Part shown: piece after piece, positions 31,037-40,045 of the stretch
Layout of the letters: the number at the start of each line of letters is the position of its first letter
How positions within the stretch are numbered: position 1 is the first letter of the stretch
Source of the DNA: Thermosipho sp. (in: thermotogales)
Lineage (GTDB): Bacteria > Thermotogota > Thermotogae > Thermotogales > Fervidobacteriaceae
Direction: 5' to 3'
DNA: 64,000 bases
Assembly: GCA_017656335.1 (NCBI GenBank)
Contig: JACDOA010000004.1
Span: 43,901 to 107,900 of the forward strand
Notes under the pieces: model-generated
Database searches by the model: none
Told to the model about the DNA's origin: nothing
Seen by the model: the letters and a program-made list of their open reading frames with translations, nothing else
Position numbers and translations under genes: made by a program

Positions 31037-31676
31037 ATAGTCCAAGTTCTTCTAGTACTAAAATTACTTTAATTCTTCCAGGAAAACGATATCCAGATTC
31101 AATAATGACGAAGTAATTACATATTCGTTGATATGAAGAACAATCAACACAGGAACCAACTTGTGTACATGGTGTATTTAAATTTAATCTTCTTGAGTTC
31201 ATTGGAGAAATATATCGGATTCTTTCGCGTGCTTCATTTACATTTTTTACAATCTTATTTACACTAGTTACTAAAATAACATTTTTAGGTCCATAGATAA
31301 CAGCAGCTACTCTATTTCCATTTCCATCTAAAAGTGCAATTTCGCCGTCTTCTGTTATTGCATTTGCACTACAGACATAATAATCAGCATAAAAAGCTTT
31401 TTTTTCTATTTCTTCTTTTTCTGCTCGTGTTTTAGCAATATATCTATCTAAAAAGTTATAATTACCATTTCTAAATAGTTCCAAAGCGCCAATTTGTGTC
31501 AGAGTTAAAGAGCCACCTGTCGCTACTGTAGAGTTTTCAGGAATAAGATTTTTGAGAGTTTCTAAAGCTTCTCTAGAATCTTTTGCTATGTAAACTTCAT
31601 GACCTTTTTTATTCAAAGAATCAGATACTTTATTTGCAATAGAGTGGTATTTCCATTGATATAACTTGCTTCTCAT
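31035..31676 (-). CDS. LUD-domain protein (LutC/YkgG-like)
   Basis: A 213-residue protein with the LUD fold found in lactate utilisation proteins: TVATGGSLTLTQIGALELF, SANAITEDGEIALLDGNGNRVAAVIYGPKNVILV. The C-terminal segment has clustered cysteines (CTQVGSCVDCSSYQRIC), which could bind an iron-sulfur cluster or metal. The rest of the LutABC set is absent, so lactate oxidation is not established. It directly follows rex (one-base gap), so it is likely controlled by the NADH/NAD ratio. Confidence 0.8.
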   Translation of the reverse strand: MRSKLYQWKYHSIANKVSDSLNKKGHEVYIAKDSREALETLKNLIPENSTVATGGSLTLTQIGALELFRNGNYNFLDRYIAKTRAEKEEIEKKAFYADYYVCSANAITEDGEIALLDGNGNRVAAVIYGPKNVILVTSVNKIVKNVNEARERIRYISPMNSRRLNLNTPCTQVGSCVDCSSYQRICNYFVIIESGYRFPGRIKVILVLEELGL

Positions 31677-31677
31677 A

Positions 31678-32310
31678 CTATCTACTTCCTTCCCTTCCGA
31701 TTTTAAATGCTAAAGTTTTAAATGATAACGTTATATCAACTTCTTCAACAGGTATATTAGTTCTAAGCTTTACAGGTGCAAAATTTACTATACCCTTGAT
31801 TCCAAGTTTTTCCAATTCTTCAGTAACCATTTGGGCAGCATTTTCAGGAACTGCTATAACTGCAATTTCAATAATATTTTTCTTTGCAAATTCATGAAGT
31901 TGAGAAATGTGTTGTATAGTTAATTTGCCTATTTTTTTACCTACTTTTGAGCGATCAGCATCAAAAACGCCAATGATGTTAAATTTTTCTTTTTTAAGCC
32001 CTGGATAATTTACAAGTGCACTTCCAATATTTCCTGCGCCGATAATTATTACATTCCAATTTTTATCTACTCCTATAATTGTTTCAAGCTTTTTGATTAA
32101 ATTTTCAACATTATATCCTACTCCGCGTTTTCCGAATTCACCGAAATAGGATAAGTCCTTTCTAATCTGACTTGATTTAATTCCAAGTCTAGATGCAATA
32201 TCTTTAGAGGCGACATATTCGATACCTTCATCATATAACTTATTTAAACAACGATAATAAAGTCCCAGTCTTCTAACAACAGGATTTGGGATTTTTTGGT
32301 CTTCTTTCAT
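31678..32310 (-). CDS. rex: Redox-sensing transcriptional repressor Rex
   Basis: A 210-residue repressor with an N-terminal winged helix (SSQIRKDLSYFGEFGKRGVGYNV, the conserved Rex DNA-binding and interdomain segment) and a Rossmann domain with GAGNIGSALVNYPG near residue 90. It binds NAD and leaves DNA when NADH rises, derepressing fermentation and respiration genes. A matching operator lies directly upstream, so it is autoregulated. It is divergent from the Mbx operon. Confidence 0.96.
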   Translation of the reverse strand: MKEDQKIPNPVVRRLGLYYRCLNKLYDEGIEYVASKDIASRLGIKSSQIRKDLSYFGEFGKRGVGYNVENLIKKLETIIGVDKNWNVIIIGAGNIGSALVNYPGLKKEKFNIIGVFDADRSKVGKKIGKLTIQHISQLHEFAKKNIIEIAVIAVPENAAQMVTEELEKLGIKGIVNFAPVKLRTNIPVEEVDITLSFKTLAFKIGREGSR

Positions 32311-32332
32311 TCTTTGATCCCCCTTTCAATAA

Positions 32333-32350
32333 TTGTGAACTTAGTCACAA
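32333..32350 (-). promoter_or_regulatory. Rex operator
   Basis: TTGTGAACTTAGTCACAA matches the established Rex pattern TTGTGA-N6-TCACAA exactly. It lies between the rex start and a TATAAT (minus strand, 32353-32358), so bound Rex would block its own transcription. A further half site, TTCACAA, lies at 32368-32374. Confidence 0.9.
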
Positions 32351-32352
32351 TT

Positions 32353-32358
32353 ATTATA
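32353..32358 (-). promoter_or_regulatory. -10 element of the rex promoter
   Basis: The minus strand reads TTGTATAAT, giving a perfect TATAAT immediately upstream of the Rex operator. The -35 region is only T-rich. Confidence 0.6.
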
Positions 32359-32435
32359 CAATAAAATTCACAAATAAAAAACAGAAAATTTTTCAAAAAA
32401 TAAAGATTTTAAAGTGAAAATTCCAAAAAATTAAT

Positions 32436-32463
32436 TTGATAAAATTGAAAAATATGATAAAAT
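32436..32463 (+). promoter_or_regulatory. Promoter of the Mbx-type operon
   Basis: TTGATA (32436-32441), 16 bases, TAAAAT (32458-32463), about 60 bases before the first Mrp-like gene. The Rex operator lies about 85 bases further upstream, in the same intergenic region. Confidence 0.55.
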
Positions 32464-32526
32464 ATCTACAGTTAATTTCGACAAAAATTATCCAAAAAAG
32501 ATAATTCCTATAAAGGAGGGAGTTAA

Positions 32527-33009
32527 ATGTCTTTTTCAGTTTTTATTGTGACTTTTTTCACTTGGTTACTTTTAACTAGTTTTACTGATGTTAAAGAAAT
32601 TTTAGTTGGTTTTTTTGCATCTTTGGTTGTTTCAGTTGTTATGAAACGTTATTATGGAATTCGTTTTGATTTAAAATTTCCTTTAAGAGTTATCAAGTTT
32701 ATTTTTATTTATTTACCTGTATTTATTTGGAAAATGATTCTTGCAAATTTTGATGTAGCATTTCGTGTATTAAACCCTTCCTTACCCTTAAATCCTGGAT
32801 TTGTCAAAGTTAAAACTGATTTAAAAAAACAATCTTCAAAGCTTATGCTTGCTAATTCAATAACTTTAACCCCTGGAACTTTAACTTTAGATGTTAAAGA
32901 AGATGAACTTTGTATTCACTGGATTGATGTAAAAAGTTTAGATGAACAGATCAAGAAAAGAAAGATTTCAGGAGTCTTTGAAAAAATTTTAAAGGGGGTA
33001 TTTGAATGA
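32527..33009 (+). CDS. MrpE/MbxA-like membrane subunit
   Basis: A 160-residue small subunit related to MrpE of Na+/H+ antiporters: two or three N-terminal membrane helices (FSVFIVTFFTWLLLTSF, EILVGFFASLVVSV), then SIKLTPGTL-like sequence (LMLANSITLTPGTLTLDV) that typifies the family. First gene of the Mbx-type operon, preceded by AAAGGAGGG. It ends with a four-base overlap with the next gene. In MBH/MBX complexes these Mrp-like subunits form the sodium-translocating membrane module. Confidence 0.88.
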   Translation: MSFSVFIVTFFTWLLLTSFTDVKEILVGFFASLVVSVVMKRYYGIRFDLKFPLRVIKFIFIYLPVFIWKMILANFDVAFRVLNPSLPLNPGFVKVKTDLKKQSSKLMLANSITLTPGTLTLDVKEDELCIHWIDVKSLDEQIKKRKISGVFEKILKGVFE

Positions 33010-33263
33010 ATGTTTTGAATTATATTTATTTTATATTAGTGGGATTTGGTGTTTTATTTTCATTTTTGAGAATGCTATTAGGTCCAACAAGTGCTGATAG
33101 ATTAGCTGCTTTAGATACTTTAAATGTTGTTTTAACTGGTACTATTGTGTTTTTAGCACTTGTTTTTAAAAATGGATTGTATTTAGATATTGCTCTAGTT
33201 TATGGACTTCTTTCCTTTGTTGAGACCGTTTTAATTGCTCGATACTTGGAGGGGAAAAAATGA
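33006..33263 (+). CDS. MrpF/MbxB-like membrane subunit
   Basis: An 85-residue protein with three membrane helices and the MrpF pattern LGPTSADRLAALDTLNV. It overlaps both neighbours by four bases, showing tight translational coupling across the Mrp-like block. Confidence 0.88.
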   Translation: MNVLNYIYFILVGFGVLFSFLRMLLGPTSADRLAALDTLNVVLTGTIVFLALVFKNGLYLDIALVYGLLSFVETVLIARYLEGKK

Positions 33264-33580
33264 TAATATTAGGATATATTTTTATAGGAATTGGTGCATT
33301 TTTCTATTTTTTGGGTGGCCTAGGAATATTAAGAATGCCTGATGTTTATAACCGGCTTCAAGCTGGTACAAAAGCTACCACGTTAGGTTCATTTTCAGTT
33401 ATATTGGGTGTTGGTTTTGTAAATATGGATTATTTACCTAAAGCCCTTTTAATTATTGCTTTTATTGCTTTGACAAATCCTGTTGGGAGTTCGGTCCTGG
33501 CAAGAGCTGCTTATTTGATTGGAATAAAACCTACCGCTAAAACAAAAGTTGATGAATGTAAAGGCGGTGATGAAATATGA
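33260..33580 (+). CDS. MrpG/MbxC-like membrane subunit
   Basis: A 106-residue three-helix protein with the MrpG signatures GGLGILRMPDVYNRLQAGTKATTLG and ALTNPVGSSVLARAAYLIG. It overlaps the preceding gene by four bases and the next by four bases. Confidence 0.9.
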   Translation: MIILGYIFIGIGAFFYFLGGLGILRMPDVYNRLQAGTKATTLGSFSVILGVGFVNMDYLPKALLIIAFIALTNPVGSSVLARAAYLIGIKPTAKTKVDECKGGDEI

Positions 33581-33819
33581 TAAATGTAATCATTATATTT
33601 ATAGGAATTTTGATGGCAATTTCTGCAATTTTTGCTGTTGAATCTAAGAAGATTATTGATTCCTTTATTGCGCTTTCTTTAATGAGTTTATTATCAGTGT
33701 TTTTGTTTGTAATTATGAAAGCACCAGATGTAGCAATTACAGAAGCTTCAGTTGGTGCAGGATTAACAACAGCAGTATTAGTTTTGGCTTTAAGAAAAAT
33801 AGGTGGTGATAAAGAATGA
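33577..33819 (+). CDS. MbhD/MbxD-like subunit (DUF4040)
   Basis: An 80-residue protein of three membrane helices. The segment MKAPDVAITEASVGAGLTTAVLVLAL matches the MbhD family, which corresponds to the C-terminal part of MrpA, here as a separate gene as in archaeal MBH/MBX operons. Overlaps its neighbours by four bases. Confidence 0.88.
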   Translation: MINVIIIFIGILMAISAIFAVESKKIIDSFIALSLMSLLSVFLFVIMKAPDVAITEASVGAGLTTAVLVLALRKIGGDKE

Positions 33820-34535
33820 GAAGATTTTTATCTGCACTTATTGTATTAGGATTAATAATGTTTTTTATCAGTACTCTTCCATTAATACCTGAATTTGGTA
33901 AAGCATCTTTGTCAAAGGTTTCTCGAGCATTTATTGATAAAGATGTTAATGGAAATGGAGGAAATATTCAATACGGTGTATCTAAGGATTTAGAAAACGG
34001 AGCTGCTAATGTTGTAACTTCAATTGTTGTTGATTACAGGTCTTTTGATACTTTAGGAGAAGTGACAGTTTTGTTTACTTCCGCTTTAGGAGTTGGAATA
34101 ATTTTATCTGGTTATAAAAGAAAAAAATTTGGAAGAGAACCTAATTTTATTTTAAGAGTATCTGTTGGAATACTTTTGCCGTTAATATTATTGTTTGGAG
34201 CATATGTTTTTATACATGGTCATCTTACTCCTGGAGGAGGTTTTCCAGGTGGTACGATAATTGCTGCTGGAATACTCCTTCTTTATTTATCTAACGAAGA
34301 ATTTGATTTGTCAAAAACAGTAAAATTTGTTGAAGGAATTTCAGGTAGTTTATATGTTATTGTAGGACTTTTAGGATTAGCTGTTAGTGGAGTGTTTTTG
34401 ATCAATTTCCTTCCTACAGGAGTGGTTGGAAATCTATTTAGTTCTGGTATTGTACCGATTATTTATATTTTAATTGGTTTTAAAGTTGGTGCCGAACTTT
34501 CAGGTATTGTTGCTGAACTTCATAGGGAGGGATAA
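33816..34535 (+). CDS. Fused MbhE-MbhF (MrpA C-terminus plus MrpB) subunit
   Basis: A 239-residue membrane protein. Residues 1-100 match MbhE (NVVTSIVVDYRSFDTLGEVTVLFTSALGV), and residues 108-239 match MrpB (GAYVFIHGHLTPGGGFPGGTIIAAGILLLYL and KVGAELSGI). Pyrococcus MBH keeps these separate while MBX has them fused, so the fusion supports Mbx type. The periplasmic loop between helices (DVNGNGGNIQYGVSKDLENG) is short. Confidence 0.85.
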   Translation: MRRFLSALIVLGLIMFFISTLPLIPEFGKASLSKVSRAFIDKDVNGNGGNIQYGVSKDLENGAANVVTSIVVDYRSFDTLGEVTVLFTSALGVGIILSGYKRKKFGREPNFILRVSVGILLPLILLFGAYVFIHGHLTPGGGFPGGTIIAAGILLLYLSNEEFDLSKTVKFVEGISGSLYVIVGLLGLAVSGVFLINFLPTGVVGNLFSSGIVPIIYILIGFKVGAELSGIVAELHREG

Positions 34536-34537
34536 AA

Positions 34538-34876
34538 ATGGTGTATTATATTTCTTTTATCTTAATTGGTATTGGAATATATGGTTTTTTAACTCAAAAA
34601 AATCTTTTCAAACACTTGATTTCTCTGACAATAATCGATACGGCAATCAATATATTTATCATTTCTCTTGGATATATTTCTGGTGAAGAAGCCCCAATTT
34701 ACTCTAAATACACACCAATTGCAAATTTTGTAGATCCCCTTCCTCAGGCTTTAGTTCTAACAGCAATTGTTATTGGTGTAGGAATATTAGCATTAGGAGT
34801 ATCATTGTTAATAAAAGTGTATGAAAAGTATGGAACTCTAGATGTTGAAGAAATTGTAGCAAAGGAGGGAAAATAA
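34538..34876 (+). CDS. MrpC/NuoK-like subunit (MbxG)
   Basis: A 112-residue three-helix protein of the MrpC/NuoK family: IGIYGFLTQKNLFKHLISLTIIDTAINIFII and DPLPQALVLTAIVIGVGILALGVSLLIKVYEKYGT. It contributes to the ion channel at the interface of the antiporter-like subunits. Its stop overlaps the next start by one base. Confidence 0.9.
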   Translation: MVYYISFILIGIGIYGFLTQKNLFKHLISLTIIDTAINIFIISLGYISGEEAPIYSKYTPIANFVDPLPQALVLTAIVIGVGILALGVSLLIKVYEKYGTLDVEEIVAKEGK

Positions 34877-36246
34877 TGAGTGCTTTATTAATTGCAGTTC
34901 CATTGTTAATTGCATTTCTATTTGTGCCTTTAAAAAACAAAATAAAGTATATCTTACCGTTTGTTGCATTATTTTCATTAATACTAATTTTGAAGCTTCC
35001 AATAGAGCAAGTAAATTTTCTTGGAGGTTGGAAAGCACCTTTTGGAATAACTTTGGTATTGGATAATTCAAGTTATTATAGTTTGATAGTTGTTAATATA
35101 ATTTTCTTTTTATTATCATTAATTCCACAAATTATTGAAAAAGATTTATCACTTATTTTTTTAATTCTTATGGCATCTATTAATGGTTTAATCTTAACAG
35201 GAGATCTTTTCAATTCTTTTGTGTTTTTAGAAATTACTTCAGTAGCTGCTTATATTCTTTCTTCAAGTAAAAGAAATTATTACGGAGCATTTAAATACCT
35301 TATTTTGGGAAGTATTGCAGGAGCTTTTTATTTACTTGGAACATTATATTCATACATAGGAACAGGCTCCTTAAACCTTGCTGATATATCAAAAAATATT
35401 AATAGTGAATTTTTGGCAGTAGTTCCAATTCTTATATTCATCGGATTAGCAGTTGAAACTAAAATTTTTCCTTTAGCAGGATGGGTTCCTGATGTTTATG
35501 CTTCAGGCTCTGCATTGACTCCTGCAATTCTTGCAACAGGTGTGACATTTTCAATGATGTATCTGTTTGGAAGAATTTTTATCACGGTCTTTCATGGTGA
35601 ATTTTTAAACGTGGTTTATATTTTTGGTTTAATAACGGTTGTTGTTGCCGAGCTTTCAGCGTTGAAACAAGATAATCTTTTAAGAGCACTTTCATTTTCT
35701 TCTATTGCACAAGCGGGTTTATTTCTAAGTGTTATCTCAATGAATAGTTATGAATCATTAACTGCCGGATATTTTCATCTTTTAAATGACATTACAGCAA
35801 AATTTGTATTATTTATTATTGCTGCAAGTATTGGTAAAAGTTTTATTAAAAATAAAACAACAGGTATTGCCTTTAGTATCGCTTCATTTTCTTTGATTGG
35901 ATTTCCACTTTTTGCAGGTTTTAGGAGTAAATTGCTTATTTTAAAAACCGCATTTTTAAATCAAAATTATATCCTTCCGATTATTCTATTGTTTGCAACA
36001 ATTATTGAAATTGCTTATGTATTAAGGTGGAATATAAAACTTTGGTATCCGGATAATATATTACCTCAAGAAAAAGAAAAAACACAAAAACTTTCATGGA
36101 ATGTTAATTTGATCTTATTAATTGTGGCATTGGTGATCATTGTAATAGGTTTCTATCCTGATATTTATCTGAAAATAGCACAGAACATTGCAAGTGGTTT
36201 AACTAATTATCGAGCATATGTTACAAATGTTCTGGGAGGGATGTAG
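34876..36246 (+). CDS. Antiporter-like subunit 1 (MrpD/NuoN-like, MbxH)
   Basis: A 456-residue protein of roughly 14 membrane helices. Functional signatures are FLEITSVAAYILSSSKRN (conserved Glu in helix 5), KIFPLAGWVPDVYASGSALTPAILATG (conserved Lys and broken helix 7) and LLRALSFSSIAQAG. These subunits carry ions across the membrane in complex I, Mrp and MBX complexes. It is followed directly by a second, larger antiporter-like gene; the duplication is diagnostic for Mbx rather than Mbh. Confidence 0.92.
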   Translation: MSALLIAVPLLIAFLFVPLKNKIKYILPFVALFSLILILKLPIEQVNFLGGWKAPFGITLVLDNSSYYSLIVVNIIFFLLSLIPQIIEKDLSLIFLILMASINGLILTGDLFNSFVFLEITSVAAYILSSSKRNYYGAFKYLILGSIAGAFYLLGTLYSYIGTGSLNLADISKNINSEFLAVVPILIFIGLAVETKIFPLAGWVPDVYASGSALTPAILATGVTFSMMYLFGRIFITVFHGEFLNVVYIFGLITVVVAELSALKQDNLLRALSFSSIAQAGLFLSVISMNSYESLTAGYFHLLNDITAKFVLFIIAASIGKSFIKNKTTGIAFSIASFSLIGFPLFAGFRSKLLILKTAFLNQNYILPIILLFATIIEIAYVLRWNIKLWYPDNILPQEKEKTQKLSWNVNLILLIVALVIIVIGFYPDIYLKIAQNIASGLTNYRAYVTNVLGGM

Positions 36247-38091
36247 ATGATTCCAATTTCTTATTTAGTTTTGGTATTTTTATTTGGTTCGGTAGTAAGT
36301 TATTTAATTACAAAAGCTAATAGAATTGTAGGTGCAATATTTAACTTTTTATTGACATTTTATGCTCTTTTTGTTTTATGGAATCTAGAAATCGGACACA
36401 CTGAAAAGCTATTTTCTATTTTGGAAGGGGTAGAAAATACATTTAAAGTTTCTTCATTAGGTAAATATTTTTCAATAATTAGTTTAATTGTTATTTCATT
36501 AGTTTCATTCTTTATTATAGAGTGGATTCGAAAAAAACCTTCTAGACCAGCAGCTTTTAATGCATTTGTTTTAATAATGTCAGCAGGAATTATTGGAGTG
36601 TTTTTTTCAAATGATCTGTTAACATTATATATATTTTGGGAAATTGCAGTTTTGGGTTCCTTTCTAATTGTGCCTATGGGAAAAGAAGATTCCAAAAAAG
36701 CTGCAGTAATTTATGTGGTTACAAGCGCAATTGGAAGTTATATGTACCTCTTTGCTACATTTTCTATTTACAATAAATATGGAATTCTTGAATTTGATCA
36801 GGTTTCAAGATTTTTGCTAAATGAGCCCTCAAATTTATTTAAATGGTTCATTATTCTATTTATTGCAAGCGCAGGGATTGCAAAAAGTGGTATTTTTCCA
36901 CTTCATACTTGGTTAAGAATAACTCATGGAAATGCACCGGATGCTTTTAGTGCAATTTTATCGGGGCAACTTGTAAAAATGGGTTCATATGTACTTGCAA
37001 TTTCTCTTTCAGTTTTTCCATCGACAAAATTGTTAGCTTCATTTTATAGTGGAGTACCATTGTTAAATTATATCTTGATTTGGTTGGGAAATATTTCAAT
37101 AATTATAGGAACATTTATGGCGATTAGGCAAAATGATATGAAACAACTAATTGCGTACTCTTCAGTTGCTAATGGTGGATATATTCTTGTAGGTTTAGGT
37201 GTTATGAACTCTATTGGCTATGCTGGAGGCCTTTTCCATGTGTTTAATCATGCTATCGCTGCGGCAATGATATTTTTATCTTTTGCAGCCGTGGTATATA
37301 GAACTGGGACAACAAAAATAGATGAAATGGGTGGATTAATTTGGAAAATGCCTTGGACGTTCGTTACTTATCTAGTAGGTATAATTTCGCTAGCGGGTAT
37401 TCCACCTACAAGTGGTTTTATTTCTAAGTGGATGATATTTAATGCTTTACTAACAAAAGGGATGTTTGTAACATTAACAATTACATTTATTGGAAGTGTA
37501 GGATCATTTTTGTATGTTTTTAGGCCTCTTGCTGGTGTTTTTTTGGGGCAATTGAAGAAAAAGCATTATGAAGTTAAAGAGGTTTCACCAGTAATGTTAA
37601 TTCCAATGTTAGTTTTAACTTTATTAACACTTTTTATAGGAGTTTATCCAAAACCAGTTCTTGATTTTATAGTTTCAATTGAGAATAGCCTTGGTATAAA
37701 ACCTATAGAATATAGTGGAACTATTATAAAAACTTCGTTGGGTCAATGGGATACTTTGACAGTTTTTACAATGTTTGCAGTAGGTTTTATTATAGCGTTA
37801 GTTTTGTATATTATTTTTCCAAGAGGCAAAAAAGTAGAATTAACCGATCAATATACTGGAGGAGAATATTTGTTTAATTATGATTTATATCATTATGCAA
37901 CAGGATTTTATAGATTCTTAGAACGTTTATATGACAAACATCCATCTTTTGAAAAATTATATGGTATGTTGGTTTCATTTTTTAAAAGTATGGGTGAAAT
38001 TATTAATGAATTATTTTACAAAGTTAGTCCAAGTGGATATGTGTTTTGGATTTCAATTGTAATCCTCATTTTATTCTGGGTGAGGTGGTAG
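36247..38091 (+). CDS. Antiporter-like subunit 2 (NuoL/M-like, MbxH')
   Basis: A 614-residue polytopic subunit. It shows the proton/sodium channel signatures FWEIAVLGSFLIVPMGKED, IAKSGIFPLHTWLRITHGNAPDAFSAILSG and MKQLIAYSSVANGGY, plus a long C-terminal region with two further helices and a hydrophilic stretch (QYTGGEYLFNYDLYHYATGFYRFLERLYDKHPSFEKLY), as in NuoL-type subunits with a lateral arm. Starts immediately after the stop of subunit 1. Confidence 0.9.
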   Translation: MIPISYLVLVFLFGSVVSYLITKANRIVGAIFNFLLTFYALFVLWNLEIGHTEKLFSILEGVENTFKVSSLGKYFSIISLIVISLVSFFIIEWIRKKPSRPAAFNAFVLIMSAGIIGVFFSNDLLTLYIFWEIAVLGSFLIVPMGKEDSKKAAVIYVVTSAIGSYMYLFATFSIYNKYGILEFDQVSRFLLNEPSNLFKWFIILFIASAGIAKSGIFPLHTWLRITHGNAPDAFSAILSGQLVKMGSYVLAISLSVFPSTKLLASFYSGVPLLNYILIWLGNISIIIGTFMAIRQNDMKQLIAYSSVANGGYILVGLGVMNSIGYAGGLFHVFNHAIAAAMIFLSFAAVVYRTGTTKIDEMGGLIWKMPWTFVTYLVGIISLAGIPPTSGFISKWMIFNALLTKGMFVTLTITFIGSVGSFLYVFRPLAGVFLGQLKKKHYEVKEVSPVMLIPMLVLTLLTLFIGVYPKPVLDFIVSIENSLGIKPIEYSGTIIKTSLGQWDTLTVFTMFAVGFIIALVLYIIFPRGKKVELTDQYTGGEYLFNYDLYHYATGFYRFLERLYDKHPSFEKLYGMLVSFFKSMGEIINELFYKVSPSGYVFWISIVILILFWVRW

Positions 38092-38094
38092 AAG

Positions 38095-38979
38095 ATGATG
38101 ACAATAATTAGAGTAGCGGCAGTTTTATTAACAGGTTTTTTTGTTGGTTTAACCTTGGAAGGTGTATCAAGGAAAATAATAGCGAGAATCCAGAGAAGAT
38201 ATGGACCACCTTGGTATCAGAATTTCATAGATGTTTTTAAAGCCCTTTCAAAAAATGGAATTACACACGGATGGATTTTTGATTTTGGAATTTTAATGGC
38301 TTTAGGAGGAGTAATTGCAACTTTGGCATTTGTCCCATTGGGTGATTTGGTAGCTTTTCCAGGATTAGATAATTTATTTATAATAGTTTATTTATTTGCC
38401 GTTGGAGCCCTTGGTATGGCAATGGGAATGGTTGGTTCTGGAAATCCAAATTCAAGTATAGGTGTTGCAAGGGCGTTAACACAGATGCTTGGTTATGAAA
38501 TACCTTATATGATATCTGTATCAGCGGTAATGTATTACTATAAAACAGCATCAGTTTCAGAATTAATGCTTTCTCAACAAGACTCATGGACATTATTGAA
38601 GATGCCCCTTGGTGGAATAGTAGCGTTTATTTCTCTTTTAGGTATGTTAGGTAAAAAACCATTTGATACTCCTATAGCTCCAGCAGAAATAGCATCAGGT
38701 CCAATGGTTGAACTTTCAGCAAAATATATGGGTTTGTTAATGCTTATGCATACTTTCTCAATTTTTGTGGAAATTGGATTATTTGTAGATATTTTCTTAG
38801 GAATAAGCAATTATTGGACTTTTCTCATTAAATTTACAGTTATCTGGATTTTAGCAACTTTAATTTCTTCTGTTTTACCAAGGTTTAGAATTGAACAAGT
38901 GGTTAAATTTTATTGGAAAGTTCCCCTTGGTTTAGCATTTTTACAGGCATTATTTGTATTACTTGGTTGGGTATTTTAG
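38095..38979 (+). CDS. NuoH-like membrane anchor subunit (MbxM)
   Basis: A 294-residue eight-helix protein of the NuoH/HycD family. The family signatures EGVSRKIIARIQRRYGPPWYQNFIDVFK and PFDTPIAPAEIASGPMVELSAKYMGLLML (conserved Glu in the E-channel) are present. It links the hydrophilic arm to the membrane arm. Begins ATGATG after a GAGGTGG site. Confidence 0.93.
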   Translation: MMTIIRVAAVLLTGFFVGLTLEGVSRKIIARIQRRYGPPWYQNFIDVFKALSKNGITHGWIFDFGILMALGGVIATLAFVPLGDLVAFPGLDNLFIIVYLFAVGALGMAMGMVGSGNPNSSIGVARALTQMLGYEIPYMISVSAVMYYYKTASVSELMLSQQDSWTLLKMPLGGIVAFISLLGMLGKKPFDTPIAPAEIASGPMVELSAKYMGLLMLMHTFSIFVEIGLFVDIFLGISNYWTFLIKFTVIWILATLISSVLPRFRIEQVVKFYWKVPLGLAFLQALFVLLGWVF

Positions 38980-38991
38980 GAGGTGGCTTGA

Positions 38992-39534
38992 ATGGCAAAC
39001 CATGAAAGAAATATTTGGGAAAAAATTGCTGATCAATTAAGAAGTAAATCTCTTTGGATGCTTCATTATTGTACTGGTTGTGGAGCAATTGAACTTCCAC
39101 CATCAATGACTTCAAGATTTGATATGGAAAGATTTGGAATGGGACCTATGGCAACACCTAGACAGGCTGATATTTTATTCATAACCGGTTATTTAAGTGC
39201 AAAAACATTGAGGAGAGTTATTTATACATATGAGCAAATGCCAGAACCAAAATACGTAATTGGATTTGGTTCATGCACTTTAAATGGAGGAATTTATTAT
39301 GATTCTTATGCGACAATAAATAGGTTAGATTATTATATACCTGTTGATTTATATATTGCTGGTTGTATGCCACGACCAGAAGCTTTATTGGAAGCTTTTA
39401 ATGAACTTATGAAAATGATCAGAAAAGGAGAAGCTAATGGATGGAAACAATACAAGGAGAATTACGATTGGTATAAAAATAATCAAATTCGTTCTCTAGG
39501 GGAGGTGCTCGTACATGATGAGTTCCATGAGTGA
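38992..39534 (+). CDS. NuoB-like iron-sulfur subunit (MbxJ)
   Basis: A 180-residue protein holding the terminal [4Fe-4S] cluster. Cysteines lie in CTGCGAIE (27-30 region), GFGSCTLNGG and AGCMPRPEA, the pattern of NuoB/MbhJ. It passes electrons to the active-site subunit. Preceded by TAGGAGGTGG. Its C-terminus overlaps the start of the NuoC-like gene by 20 bases. Confidence 0.93.
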   Translation: MANHERNIWEKIADQLRSKSLWMLHYCTGCGAIELPPSMTSRFDMERFGMGPMATPRQADILFITGYLSAKTLRRVIYTYEQMPEPKYVIGFGSCTLNGGIYYDSYATINRLDYYIPVDLYIAGCMPRPEALLEAFNELMKMIRKGEANGWKQYKENYDWYKNNQIRSLGEVLVHDEFHE

Positions 39535-40045
39535 AATTGTGAAAAATTTAAAAACTTTGGTAAAGAAATTAGAAATTGTCGAGATAGATGAACGAGAGGT
39601 AAAAATAGAAATTCCCTGCGAAAAGACTTTAAATGTTTTGTCTTTCTTAAAAGGAAATGGATACTCACATTTATCAATTTTAACTGCTGTTGATTGGATA
39701 GAAGAAAATAAATTTGAAATTGTATATGTTTTATTTTCTTGGGAAAATGGTGGAAAATTTGTTGTTTCCACAAAAATTGATAGAAAAAAAGCAAAATTTG
39801 TTTCTGTAATGCATTTATGGCCAATTGCTAGATTTTATGAAAGAGAACTTCACGAATTTTTTGGTATACAGTTTGAAGGAAATGATGATATGAGACCTTT
39901 GTTTCTCGAAAATTGGGATAGTTTACCACCATTAAGAAAAGATTTTGATCCTTTAGAATATTCAAAAGAAAAATTTCCCGATAGAGAATATATTAAGGAT
40001 GTAATTTATGAAGCTAAAGTCATAAGAGGTGATTTAAATGGGTGA
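39515..40045 (+). CDS. NuoC-like subunit (MbxK)
   Basis: A 176-residue NuoC/30-kDa-type subunit, recognised by RFYERELHEFFGIQFEGNDDMRPLFLENWDSLPPLRKDF near the C-terminus. Three in-frame ATGs occur at the start; the first, at 39515, is seven bases after GGGGAGGTG and is chosen. The gene overlaps both neighbours slightly, fitting coordinated synthesis of the hydrophilic arm. Confidence 0.92.
   Translation: MMSSMSEIVKNLKTLVKKLEIVEIDEREVKIEIPCEKTLNVLSFLKGNGYSHLSILTAVDWIEENKFEIVYVLFSWENGGKFVVSTKIDRKKAKFVSVMHLWPIARFYERELHEFFGIQFEGNDDMRPLFLENWDSLPPLRKDFDPLEYSKEKFPDREYIKDVIYEAKVIRGDLNG

Noticed and set aside
34876-38091. Ordinary complex I (NADH dehydrogenase)
   Set aside because: NuoE, NuoF, NuoG, NuoA and NuoJ homologues are lacking and Mrp-like small subunits are present, so an Mbx-type complex is the better reading.
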